64,000 nt of DNA from NCBI RefSeq assembly GCF_000353285.1, contig NZ_KB731326.1, positions 62,001 to 126,000 of the forward strand, given 5' to 3'. The notes below the pieces were generated by a model that saw only the letters and a list, made by a program, of their open reading frames with translations, was not told the origin of the DNA and searched no databases. Position 1 is the first letter of the stretch; each line of letters opens with the position of its first letter. Made by a program: the position numbers and the translations under genes. Positions 31,139 through 38,381 of the stretch are shown one piece after another. The DNA is from Leptolyngbya boryana PCC 6306. Its GTDB lineage: Bacteria > Cyanobacteriota > Cyanobacteriia > Leptolyngbyales > Leptolyngbyaceae.

Positions 31139-32425
31139 ATGGATGTGCAGCTCTCTTTTTTTCCTGAACTTGAGGGAACGCGCTTAGCGACCCGTCATGC
31201 CGGGAACCCTGAACATAACCGGGTTCAAGGTGCGGATGCGATCGTCCACGACTGGTATCGCTTCATTCTGGCGTATCCGCCACACTTGGTCAGAACCTAC
31301 CTGGAACGCTTCGCGGTGATGCCGGATCATACGGTTCTCGATCCCTTTTCGGGAACCGGCACGACGATCGTGGAATGCAAAAAACGCAGCATTTCAGGAA
31401 TTGGCAGCGATGCCAATCCCATCGCTGTGCTTGCCAGTCGTACCAAGTCGGATTGGATAGCGAATCCCGATTCTCTCCGATTGAGGGCTTCGAGAATTGC
31501 TGAGCGGGCAGGAGAAACCGATCAATCGATTCTCAGAACCCTGACACCTGACGCTGAGGCATTGGTCAGCCGGGGCGCGATCAGCCCTTTGCCGCTGCAC
31601 AAAACGCTCAACCTGCTGGATGCCATCCGCGAAGAGCCAAACACCCCGCCACATCTTCTGCTGGCGTTAGCAAAAGCCCTCGTCAGCAGTATTTCAAATC
31701 TCTGGTTCGCGCCGGGTGTGACGGTGGGACCCGCGAAAGCCGATGCGCCCGTGATTGAGTCGTGGCTGAACAATGTCAACACGATCGCGGCTGACCTGGA
31801 ATTGATGCAGCCGAACACAGTCACCACGACCGTGCATCATGCCGATGCCCGCACCTTGTGCGATGTTCTCACTCCGGGTTCGATTGATGCCGTCATCACC
31901 AGCCCCCCATATCCGAACGAATCGGACTATTCCCGCGCGACACGCCTCGAATCGGTGCTGCTGGGCTATTTGAACAATCGGCTGGACGCTCAAACCTTGA
32001 AACAAACGTTGCTCTGTTCCAGCAGTCGCAACGTGTACCAGGGGGACACCGACGATGCGTGGGTGGCAGGCAACGATCGCGTTCAGCGCATCGCCAGCGA
32101 AATCGAACAGAAGCGACAAGACCTGGGCAAAACCGATGGCTTCTCCCGTCTTTATGCCAGAGCCGTCAAACTCTATTTCGGCGGAATGCGGCGACATCTG
32201 CGATCGCTCAAACCTGCCCTGAAAGACGGAGCATCTCTGGCTTATGTGGTCGGTGATCAAGCGTCATTTCTGCAAGTGCATATTCACACTGGAGAAATTC
32301 TGGCGGAAATCGCTGAGAGCGAAGGCTATACGATCGCGGGAGTGGACTTGTTTCGCACCCGTCAGGCGACTAAGACAGGAAAGCAGATGCGGGAAGAAGT
32401 TGTGTTGTTGCGCTGGACTCCGTAA
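31139..32425 (+). CDS. Site-specific DNA methyltransferase (N4-cytosine / N6-adenine type)
   Basis: A 428-residue amino-methyltransferase. Motif I, which binds S-adenosylmethionine, is LDPFSGTGTT (67-76), followed by the acidic GIGSDANP. The catalytic motif IV is TSPPYPNESDY (from 254). The 180 residues between them would be target recognition, giving motif order I-TRD-IV. The NExDY extension after TSPPY is seen in a subgroup of such enzymes. No restriction endonuclease lies directly beside it, so it is an orphan or belongs to the modification locus. The specificity cannot be read from the sequence. Confidence 0.88.
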   Translation: MDVQLSFFPELEGTRLATRHAGNPEHNRVQGADAIVHDWYRFILAYPPHLVRTYLERFAVMPDHTVLDPFSGTGTTIVECKKRSISGIGSDANPIAVLASRTKSDWIANPDSLRLRASRIAERAGETDQSILRTLTPDAEALVSRGAISPLPLHKTLNLLDAIREEPNTPPHLLLALAKALVSSISNLWFAPGVTVGPAKADAPVIESWLNNVNTIAADLELMQPNTVTTTVHHADARTLCDVLTPGSIDAVITSPPYPNESDYSRATRLESVLLGYLNNRLDAQTLKQTLLCSSSRNVYQGDTDDAWVAGNDRVQRIASEIEQKRQDLGKTDGFSRLYARAVKLYFGGMRRHLRSLKPALKDGASLAYVVGDQASFLQVHIHTGEILAEIAESEGYTIAGVDLFRTRQATKTGKQMREEVVLLRWTP

Positions 32426-32462
32426 AGCCCGCTCCAGCCCGTTTGAGGAACCTTGAAGCAGT

Positions 32463-32870
32463 ATGGATAAAATTGAACCGATGTTTGCAGGGCAGGGGCT
32501 TTCTGATCTGCGGGTTCACCTGTACCAGGCGGAACACTCTTTGACCGAGTGCGACGGCGCGACAATGATGGTAAGTCACATCCTCTCGGAACTTCAGGTT
32601 CCACACCATCGTATGAGCGGGATGGTTCACTGCCGCGAAACCGGCGCTGTCGTGGTTCCTCACTGCTGGGTGAAGTTGCACGACGATGAGGGTCATCGCT
32701 GGATTATCGATTATCGGCTGCGCCTTTGGCTTGGCGATCGCAGTGACATTCCCCACGGGATTTTTCAGCCGAATCAGTCCTTCGCGTATGAAGGTGAGGA
32801 GATGCCCCCGATCGTGCTGCACGAGGCGCTGATTCTTGCGTTCACGACCCCAATGAAGTTACCGCAATGA
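32463..32870 (+). CDS. Transglutaminase/papain-like fold protein (predicted)
   Basis: A 135-residue protein with the spacing of a Cys-His-Asp triad: Cys30 in ECDGATMMVSHIL at the start of a helix, then HCWVKLHDD (His68) and WIIDYRLRLW (Asp near 82). This HxWV...WxxD pattern is typical of small transglutaminase-like or papain-like folds. Target unknown. Its stop overlaps the start of the secreted nuclease (ATGA), so they are made together. The assignment is a pattern reading. Confidence 0.5.
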   Translation: MDKIEPMFAGQGLSDLRVHLYQAEHSLTECDGATMMVSHILSELQVPHHRMSGMVHCRETGAVVVPHCWVKLHDDEGHRWIIDYRLRLWLGDRSDIPHGIFQPNQSFAYEGEEMPPIVLHEALILAFTTPMKLPQ

Positions 32871-33667
32871 TTAGAATGGCACTTTGTGTCGCAATCACAG
32901 GGGTTTTGATCGCTCTGTCCGCGCCCGTCGATGCAAAACAATCGACAAAAAGTGAGATTGTCGGGACAGCAAGCGTGATCGACGGTGACACAATAGAAAT
33001 TCACGGTCAACGAATTCGGCTGCATGGAATTGATGCGCCTGAGAGCAGTCAGCTATGCAGCAAACTGAACGGCGACAGGTATCGCTGCGGACAGAATGCG
33101 GCGCTGCAACTCTCAGATTTGATCAACAGATCGACCGTGCGCTGTCAGGGAAAGGCGCACGATCGCTACGGGCGGATTGTAGCGGTTTGCGCCTTGGACA
33201 AAGCTGCACCCGCAGGAACGTCTAGCCGCACCGAGCAAATCGATATCAATGAATGGCTGGTACGCAACGGCTGGGCGGTGGCGTACCGAAAATACAGTTC
33301 AGACTACCTCTCTGCCGAAGCAGACGCGCAACGTCAGAAAGCAGGAATCTGGCAAGGTAAATTCGATCTACCGTGGGACTGGCGGCGCGCAGGAAAAGAA
33401 GCTCGAAATCCACCGCTCCAAAATCGAACCAGCCCGAAACCTGCGCGCAACGAGACCGCTTTACAGTGTTCAGGCAAGCGGTACTGCGGACAAATGACTT
33501 CCTGTGAAGAAGCTTACTTTTATCTGAATCAATGCGGCGTTCATCGACTGGATGGCGACCGTGATGGGTACCTTGCGAGGCGATCTGTCACTGATGTGCT
33601 GCAAAGGTGCTGTGTTTTTCTGATGTCTTCGATCGCGCGGGCGAGTGCTTGCAGCCTGCCCGATTGA
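32867..33667 (+). CDS. Secreted micrococcal-nuclease-like protein, copy 2, frameshifted in its Excalibur tail
   Basis: A signal peptide (RMALCVAITGVLIALSAPVDA) precedes a complete SNase domain (ASVIDGDTIEI, RIRLHGIDAPESS, AHDRYGRIVAVC, GWAVAYRKYSS). The C-terminal part is an Excalibur calcium-binding domain: CSGKRYCGQMTSCEEAYFYL, then NQCGVHRLDGDRDG. After DGDRDG the frame is lost: one extra G in GGG 33566-33568 would give VPCEAICH and a stop at 33594, the family's normal end. As given, 30 unrelated residues follow to 33667. So the natural product is probably about 240 residues. Coupled to the upstream gene by ATGA. Confidence 0.88.
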   Translation: MIRMALCVAITGVLIALSAPVDAKQSTKSEIVGTASVIDGDTIEIHGQRIRLHGIDAPESSQLCSKLNGDRYRCGQNAALQLSDLINRSTVRCQGKAHDRYGRIVAVCALDKAAPAGTSSRTEQIDINEWLVRNGWAVAYRKYSSDYLSAEADAQRQKAGIWQGKFDLPWDWRRAGKEARNPPLQNRTSPKPARNETALQCSGKRYCGQMTSCEEAYFYLNQCGVHRLDGDRDGYLARRSVTDVLQRCCVFLMSSIARASACSLPD

Positions 33668-33671
33668 AAAG

Positions 33672-33697
33672 AGTTCGCGGGAACGTTTCCTCGAACC
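33672..33697. repeat. 26-bp dispersed hairpin, copy 5
   Basis: AGTTCGCGGGA...TCCTCGAACC, imperfect right arm. It begins 4 bases after the annotated stop of the second SNase. Confidence 0.65.
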
Positions 33698-33720
33698 AAA
33701 TGTAAAGCTTTGTTGAGAAA

Positions 33721-33754
33721 CGGCGTAACACGGATCTCCTGCCGCGTAACACGG
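33721..33754. promoter_or_regulatory. Operator pair O5
   Basis: CGGCGTAACACGG (33721-33733) and CCGCGTAACACGG (33742-33754), 21 bp apart, in the opposite orientation to O4. TAGAAT follows at about 33756 as a -10 candidate for the gene at 33867. TGTAAAGCTTTGTT lies just upstream, as at O1. Confidence 0.65.
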
Positions 33755-33836
33755 ATAGAATGTGTGCAGGAACCACCGAAAACCGTTTGGATGTGGTTCA
33801 AACGCCCACCCCGTAGACTTTCAAGCTTTCTTGTTT

Positions 33837-33862
33837 GGTTCGCGGGACTACTCCCTCGAACC
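33837..33862. repeat. 26-bp dispersed hairpin, copy 6
   Basis: GGTTCGCGGGA...TCCCTCGAACC. It ends 4 bases before the ATG at 33867, so the hairpin would cover the ribosome site and could control translation. Confidence 0.7.
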
Positions 33863-33866
33863 GCCT

Positions 33867-34223
33867 ATGCCTTCTGAAATTGATGCCGCTCGTGAAGCCC
33901 TCTACCAAGCGATCGCGCTGCTTGAAAAAACTGGCGCAACTGCGCCGGCCGGCACCAGCATCACGCCTTACTTCACAACCAAGACCCGCAAAGACGGCTC
34001 GAAAGTCCAGCACCGCTACTTTAAGCTCGAAGCAGACAAGCCGATCTTTCAAGGTGATCGCGCTGGCAAGACCAAGTATCTGCACCTGGGCAAACAGGGC
34101 AGCGAAAAATACCAGGACTGGCGCGGCAGAATCGCCAGACGCAATGTGAAAAGCGCGATCGAATGGGCAATGCAGGAGCTGGCCACCCTAGAAGAATTGC
34201 ATGTCGAAGACCAGGACACCTAA
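33867..34223 (+). CDS. Small basic protein (DUF6788-like module)
   Basis: A 118-residue protein from ATG 33867; the frame is open from 33762 but that part covers the promoter and a hairpin. After a helical start (EALYQAIALLEKTGAT), the centre has TRKDGSKVQHRYFKL and KTKYLHLGKQGS, resembling the xPYxYLxYRxxGKxxSxYLGK pattern common in cyanobacterial mobile-element proteins. The interrupted gene at 43642-44337 has the same kind of module. A nucleic-acid-binding role is likely but unproven. Confidence 0.55.
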   Translation: MPSEIDAAREALYQAIALLEKTGATAPAGTSITPYFTTKTRKDGSKVQHRYFKLEADKPIFQGDRAGKTKYLHLGKQGSEKYQDWRGRIARRNVKSAIEWAMQELATLEELHVEDQDT

Positions 34224-34265
34224 TTTTGGATACAGTTTTTGCATTTCCTGCAACAGAGTACCGCT

Positions 34266-34565
34266 TTATTGCAGCCTGTCGCGCCACTTGTCAGGGTCTT
34301 GGCGGGAATTAAAGACGGCATAGACAATCACCTCTGTGGTCGTCTCTTCGTACAAGATTGAATATGGAAAGCGTCGAACGACTGCTCTTCGATAATCTTT
34401 ATATATTGTTTGGTAGATTCTTGGGTTGCGGCTGATTCTTTGCAGGCAGGCATCGACTGCCGTTAAAAACTCCCGCCCTAGTCCTATTTTTTTGCTTTCG
34501 TACCAGAAGTACCCTTGATCAGAATCATCTTCTGCTTCTGGCGTGAACACAATGTTCTTAGCCAT
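34266..34565 (-). CDS. RelE/ParE family toxin
   Basis: A 99-residue protein with the family pattern: FTPEAEDDSDQGYFWYESKK, a central VDACLQRISRNPRIYQ, then RRAVVRRFPYSILYEE and a closing VIVYAVFNSRQDPDKWRDR. ParE members poison gyrase, RelE members cut mRNA; the RRFPYSIxYE form is commoner in ParE-like proteins. It overlaps the antitoxin gene by 8 bases. Confidence 0.93.
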   Translation of the reverse strand: MAKNIVFTPEAEDDSDQGYFWYESKKIGLGREFLTAVDACLQRISRNPRIYQTIYKDYRRAVVRRFPYSILYEETTTEVIVYAVFNSRQDPDKWRDRLQ

Positions 34566-34776
34566 GCCGATCGATAATTCGACGCTGCACTTCTTCCCAT
34601 GAACGACCAGAGGACGGATTTGCTTGGAATGCCGCCTTTCTGCGATCGAGTTCCTGTTTCTGCGAATCGGTCAGGGGAATGTCTTCTTCATTTAAGCTGT
34701 CCCACAGGTCTTGTACCAGCAGGAGACGTTCAGAAGGGCTGAGTTTCAGCAGATCAGCGTATTCAGCGTTCAGCAT
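34558..34776 (-). CDS. Antitoxin of the addiction-module component family (TIGR02574-like)
   Basis: A 72-residue acidic protein with KLSPSERLLLVQDLWDSLNE near the start and RSWEEVQRRI at the end, both typical of the family. It precedes and overlaps its toxin gene by 8 bases, the usual antitoxin-first order. The pair would stabilise the plasmid. Confidence 0.92.
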   Translation of the reverse strand: MLNAEYADLLKLSPSERLLLVQDLWDSLNEEDIPLTDSQKQELDRRKAAFQANPSSGRSWEEVQRRIIDRHG

Positions 34777-34861
34777 AACAATAGTTCGATCATCTGTCTC
34801 AGTTGTACCTCAAAAACGGTCAAGGCTCAATGTGAGTTGAGGACAGAAAAGTTGAACAGAA

Positions 34862-34881
34862 GAAGGGGGCGAACCCCCTTC
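34862..34881 (-). terminator. Terminator hairpin GAAGGGGG-CGAA-CCCCCTTC
   Basis: A perfect 8-bp GC-rich stem with a 4-base loop just beyond the stop of the minus-strand gene at 34890, followed on that strand by a moderately T-rich stretch. It also faces the toxin-antitoxin promoter. Confidence 0.75.
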
Positions 34882-34889
34882 AGTACTGT

Positions 34890-35633
34890 TTATGCAGCCA
34901 GAGTTGTTTGATCAACTGGCAATTTTCTTAAGACAGCAACGGAACCATCTGGCAATAAGCGAACAGTTGGAAAGAAATTCCCCGAAGCTGTGTATGCTCT
35001 TGCTTGTTGCTGCATCTTTGGTAGCAGTAAGGCTTGAGCAATGACAGGCACAGCAAAACGCGGAAACAGCATTTTTGGAGCCACATTACCAAACCGATCC
35101 CAATTCAGCACCCCGAAGCCCTTTGGTAAAGGTACTTTTCGATCAGCCGCAAAGTCCCAGTAGAGTTGAATCGAGTTTAGTGTCGTGACTCCTGACATTT
35201 GCGTGAGTAAATGCCCCACCCCTGGCGGAATGGGCAGAGACCGCTTAGCATCTGGCATTGTCTCGACAACCTTATAGTTTCCAAAGGTAGGAGAGTCTGC
35301 CCTGCAATCAATCAACTCCACACGCACAGGTCTACGATCGTCACCACTTCGGGAGATAAAGCACAACTGATCGCCTGCGTTAGGATGCAATGCCCAGACA
35401 GGATAAGAATCCGCCACACCATTTCCGTCTCGCCATACAACTGTCGGGGTTGCCGTCAGCGGCAGGGTAACGCCTGATTCCTCATGGTCGCCCGTCAGGT
35501 AGATCGGGTTTTCAATCCACTCAGTACCAATGATTTCACCCTCTTGACGATTTGAGAAGTCAAACATTTCAATTTTGACGTTTGATGGAGCTTTGGCTGC
35601 ACGCCGTTCCAGCAAGGAAACAATATTTCTCAT
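34890..35633 (-). CDS. Hypothetical protein
   Basis: A 247-residue protein with strand-rich composition (EIIGTEWIENPIYLTGD, LPLTATPTVVWRDGNG, RRPVRVELIDC). It has no signal peptide and no helix long enough to cross a membrane. No family recognised. It follows a small exported-protein gene on the same strand, but a terminator lies between them. Confidence 0.55.
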   Translation of the reverse strand: MRNIVSLLERRAAKAPSNVKIEMFDFSNRQEGEIIGTEWIENPIYLTGDHEESGVTLPLTATPTVVWRDGNGVADSYPVWALHPNAGDQLCFISRSGDDRRPVRVELIDCRADSPTFGNYKVVETMPDAKRSLPIPPGVGHLLTQMSGVTTLNSIQLYWDFAADRKVPLPKGFGVLNWDRFGNVAPKMLFPRFAVPVIAQALLLPKMQQQARAYTASGNFFPTVRLLPDGSVAVLRKLPVDQTTLAA

Positions 35634-35664
35634 GGTTCAAAGTGAGTAAATGTACAAAACGAAA

Positions 35665-35700
35665 GCCCGCTGATGTCTCACGAGGAAAACATAAGCGGGC
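35665..35700 (-). terminator. Terminator hairpin GCCCGCT...AGCGGGC
   Basis: A 7-bp GC stem with a 22-base loop, followed on the minus strand by TTTCGTTTTG. It lies 33 bases after the stop of the exported-protein gene at 35734. Confidence 0.6.
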
Positions 35701-35733
35701 AATCTGTCCTTTAGAGAGCGAGAACCTTGTGGG

Positions 35734-36000
35734 TTAGCCGATCACTGTCACTTCAACGCCAGCTTCGCCAGCATCTTGTGTTGCCTGGGACAACTCAGAG
35801 GCAGTTTGTGCGGTCATAAAGTCATTCCAGACTTTAGACTGCTTACCGCCGCCTTCGACCTTGCCGCCAGAACCGCCGCCCCTACCTACGCTGATACCTG
35901 CTACTAAAGAGCTTGCACCATCGCTGATCAAAGCAATCCCGACCATCAGGCAACCACCAACGGTAATGACAGCAGGAATTGTGCGCTTCAACATAGACAT
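35734..36000 (-). CDS. Small exported or membrane protein, Gly-rich
   Basis: An 88-residue protein with a clear ribosome site (AGGAGA 7 bases before ATG 36000). A hydrophobic helix (IPAVITVGGCLMVGIALIS) is followed by SLVAGISVGRGGGSGGKVEG and a polar tail. Size and layout recall pilin-like or VirB2-like subunits, but there is no second helix. No family recognised. Confidence 0.55.
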   Translation of the reverse strand: MSMLKRTIPAVITVGGCLMVGIALISDGASSLVAGISVGRGGGSGGKVEGGGKQSKVWNDFMTAQTASELSQATQDAGEAGVEVTVIG

Positions 36001-36150
36001 AGAAAAGTCTCCTTACTTTTCAAACAAATGACAATCGGAAATGAAAACAACGCAAATCCAAAGGAGGATAAGTTTGTGGGCGACAAATTATATTGTTTTT
36101 GGCTAAATTACAATACATTTGTATCGCCAATAATCTAAAGGTGTTGAGCT

Positions 36151-36558
36151 ATGGAAAACGTCTTTGAAATGGCACTCAGGCTCAGAAGTCAGGGGCTTTC
36201 CGCTGATACAGAGGAAGCGGGGAGAATGCTTTTGGAAAAAGCACTGGCACTCTTTCAGCAGGCGGTGAACGAAATGCCGGATGACGCCAAGCGCGTTTTC
36301 TACTTGGCAATGTCCCACGACATTCTTGATATGGAGCAAGAAGCCATCCCGTTTTACCACCGCGCGATCGCGCTTGAATTGCCCTTGGCACAGCGGTTTG
36401 AAGCCAACCTGTACCTTGCCAGCAGCTATTTCAATGTGGGAAAACTGGAGCAGGCAGAACATCACCTGGTGATCGCTGAACACATCCGCTCAAATGAAGG
36501 CGCAGTAGATGACCAGGGAGCGTTTTTCGACATTGCCTCAAAAATCCGGGGTCGATGA
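36151..36558 (+). CDS. TPR-repeat protein
   Basis: A 135-residue protein made of helix pairs of tetratricopeptide type: KALALFQQAVNEMPDDAKRV, then YLAMSHDILDMEQEAIPFYH, then LYLASSYFNVGKLEQAEHHL. About three repeats. It would mediate protein contacts; partner unknown. It is transcribed away from the exported-protein gene. Confidence 0.75.
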   Translation: MENVFEMALRLRSQGLSADTEEAGRMLLEKALALFQQAVNEMPDDAKRVFYLAMSHDILDMEQEAIPFYHRAIALELPLAQRFEANLYLASSYFNVGKLEQAEHHLVIAEHIRSNEGAVDDQGAFFDIASKIRGR

Positions 36559-36579
36559 ACGGAGAAAACGGTGTCTGTT

Positions 36580-36939
36580 TCATGGGAATTCATCCTTAAA
36601 CGGTGCAATGCTTTCCAGGGCGTTGATTTCATCCTGGGTCAGCTTTTGGTATTTACCCTTGAGAATCTGTAGCCACATCTCCTCGAAAGGAATGCCCCGC
36701 TTTGCGGCAAGGTATTGAACCCGTTTTGCAATGATGGTTTCACGCTCTTTCAACTTGGCACGCAGCAGGGACGCCGCCTGAGCAGGCTCGGTATTTCCGG
36801 TAATAGCACTGTCAACTGTCAGCAAGTCTTCATACCATTCACCGAGCGGTGGGATTCTCAGGCGTTCATCTTTGGCTGCCATGTTCTGAATGCGATCGTG
36901 GATCATTGCAATTTTCACCGCAAAGTCAGCACATTTCAA
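36580..36939 (-). CDS. Hypothetical protein behind a palindromic operator
   Basis: A 119-residue helical, basic protein (KLKERETIIAKRVQYLAAKR, FEEMWLQILKGKYQKLT). No family recognised. A near-perfect palindrome (36974-36992) lies just upstream of its start, so it may be autoregulated. Confidence 0.5.
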   Translation of the reverse strand: MKCADFAVKIAMIHDRIQNMAAKDERLRIPPLGEWYEDLLTVDSAITGNTEPAQAASLLRAKLKERETIIAKRVQYLAAKRGIPFEEMWLQILKGKYQKLTQDEINALESIAPFKDEFP

Positions 36940-36973
36940 TTATGACCTAAGTTTGTCCAATTTTTGCCCTTAT

Positions 36974-36992
36974 CTGTCCCAAATTTGGACAG
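36974..36992. promoter_or_regulatory. Palindrome CTGTCC-C-AAATTTGGACAG
   Basis: A 19-bp near-perfect dyad between two minus-strand genes, about 35 bases upstream of the start at 36939. A related half-site (TTTGTCCAATTT) is at about 36952. Likely a repressor site. Confidence 0.5.
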
Positions 36993-36997
36993 TTTCA

Positions 36998-37684
36998 TTA
37001 ATCTTCCAGATTTTGTCCCGCTTCTTGTTCATCGGGTTGATCCAATGGACTGGAGATCACAAGCGGCGCTTGCATCAGTTCGACGACTTCTGCCAGCTCT
37101 GCCGCGATCGCGCCGAGACGGTTCCGCAGCAGGGTCAATCGGTTGCGCCGCTCGATGCCGCGTCGCCCCTCTAAATTTCTGGGGTCATCGTTGTGCGACA
37201 GGTGGATTTCCTTCACACGACGCTCTTCAATTACCGGCTCAAAAATTTGCTCATCCGCCGAGAGCTTGTTGTACCAGTACACGGCGCGGTACTCGACTTC
37301 ACTCACTGTCCCGTCTTCGTTTGAATCAACTCGAATCCGCTTTTTCTTGACGTTGTAGCGGTGCGCTTCGGTGTTCGGTGGCGCGATGAATTGCCCTTCA
37401 TACTGCTCTGCAATCACCTGCTGGATTGTGGTGAGCGATCGCGTCAGCGTCGTTAGCAGTTCCGGCACGTCAAACTCTGCCAGCGTCTGAGGATTACCCC
37501 GCGCCATCAGCATCATGACAGCGGCTTCATGCCGGCTCACCGCAATTCGTCGTCGCCGGCGTCTGCCCCGTGCCACCTCGACCCGAATCAGCTCGGCCCG
37601 TTCTTCAGCGGTATACTCCACAATTTCACCGCACGTCCTGCGGTTCGGACAATCATTCGCTTCCAAACCTGGGGTCATCATCAT
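36998..37684 (-). CDS. Hypothetical protein, basic Arg-rich
   Basis: A 228-residue protein from ATG 37684 (the frame is open from 37726). Early CPNRRTC could bind metal; an Arg run (GRRRRRRIAVSRHEAAV) follows near 45-60 and suggests nucleic-acid binding. The C-terminal part is coiled-coil-like (NRLGAIAAELAEVVELM). It is divergent from umuD across two regulatory dyads, so it may belong to the same response. No family recognised. Confidence 0.5.
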   Translation of the reverse strand: MMMTPGLEANDCPNRRTCGEIVEYTAEERAELIRVEVARGRRRRRRIAVSRHEAAVMMLMARGNPQTLAEFDVPELLTTLTRSLTTIQQVIAEQYEGQFIAPPNTEAHRYNVKKKRIRVDSNEDGTVSEVEYRAVYWYNKLSADEQIFEPVIEERRVKEIHLSHNDDPRNLEGRRGIERRNRLTLLRNRLGAIAAELAEVVELMQAPLVISSPLDQPDEQEAGQNLED

Positions 37685-37738
37685 GGACGCGCACGAAAAG
37701 CCAAGCCGACAGCGCGATTGAGGCATAGGACGAGCATA

Positions 37739-37774
37739 GTTCTAGAGAAAGCTTTTGTATTGTAGCGCTAGAAC
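37739..37774. promoter_or_regulatory. Dyad B2: GTTCTAGAGA-N16-GCGCTAGAAC
   Basis: Same geometry as B1 and B3 with two mismatches in the right arm. It is the copy nearer the divergent gene at 37684. Confidence 0.6.
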
Positions 37775-37825
37775 TACAGCCTTGAGCAACGCCGATGCCG
37801 CCATTAATCCGAAATTAATCAAACT

Positions 37826-37861
37826 GTTCTAGAGATATAGATAACATTACTTCTCTAGAAC
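37826..37861. promoter_or_regulatory. Dyad B3: GTTCTAGAGA-N16-TCTCTAGAAC
   Basis: Perfect arms and the same 16-base spacer as B1. It lies 73 bases upstream of the umuD start at 37935. Two dyads in one divergent region suggest control of both flanking genes by one repressor. Confidence 0.65.
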
Positions 37862-37934
37862 TACAGCCCGCGATCGCATCCCCTTTGCACGTCGCTTTGC
37901 TTGTGATATGGGGTCGGCATCGTTGCGAGATTTT

Positions 37935-38381
37935 ATGTTCAGTATTCAATTTTTAACGCCACAGCCCTCTCCACCGCTGCATCTGCCGCTTTATACTGCC
38001 ACCGTATCGGCAGGCTTTCCCAGCCCAGCCGACGATTATCTGGAACGATCGCTGGATTTGAATGAATATCTTGTGGAGCACCCGGCCGCCACTTTTCTCG
38101 CGCGCGCCGAGGGCGATTCAATGGTGGAAGCGGGCATTCACTCCGGGGATCTGCTGGTGGTGGACCGCTCGCTTGAGCCACGCGACGATGATATCGTTGT
38201 CGCTGTGGTCAATGGCGAATCCACCGTCAAGCGTCTCTGTTACCGAGGCGATCAGCCGTTTCTGGTTCCGGCCAACCCCAGCTACGCCACGATCGCGCTG
38301 ACCGATAGCTTCGACGTGCAAATCTGGGGCGTGGTCAAATTCACAATCCGTCACCACCGGAAACCATGTTCGCCCTGGTAG
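37935..38381 (+). CDS. umuD: UmuD-like self-cleaving protein
   Basis: A 148-residue S24-family peptidase from ATG 37935 (ATG 37908 is upstream in frame). The cleavage pair is Ala26-Gly27 (VSAGFPSP), the nucleophile Ser62 (GDSM) and the base Lys99 (STVKRL). After RecA-stimulated cleavage, UmuD' joins UmuC to form translesion polymerase V. It overlaps umuC by 16 bases. The upstream dyads imply damage-type regulation, though the arms do not match the usual cyanobacterial LexA box. Confidence 0.95.
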   Translation: MFSIQFLTPQPSPPLHLPLYTATVSAGFPSPADDYLERSLDLNEYLVEHPAATFLARAEGDSMVEAGIHSGDLLVVDRSLEPRDDDIVVAVVNGESTVKRLCYRGDQPFLVPANPSYATIALTDSFDVQIWGVVKFTIRHHRKPCSPW

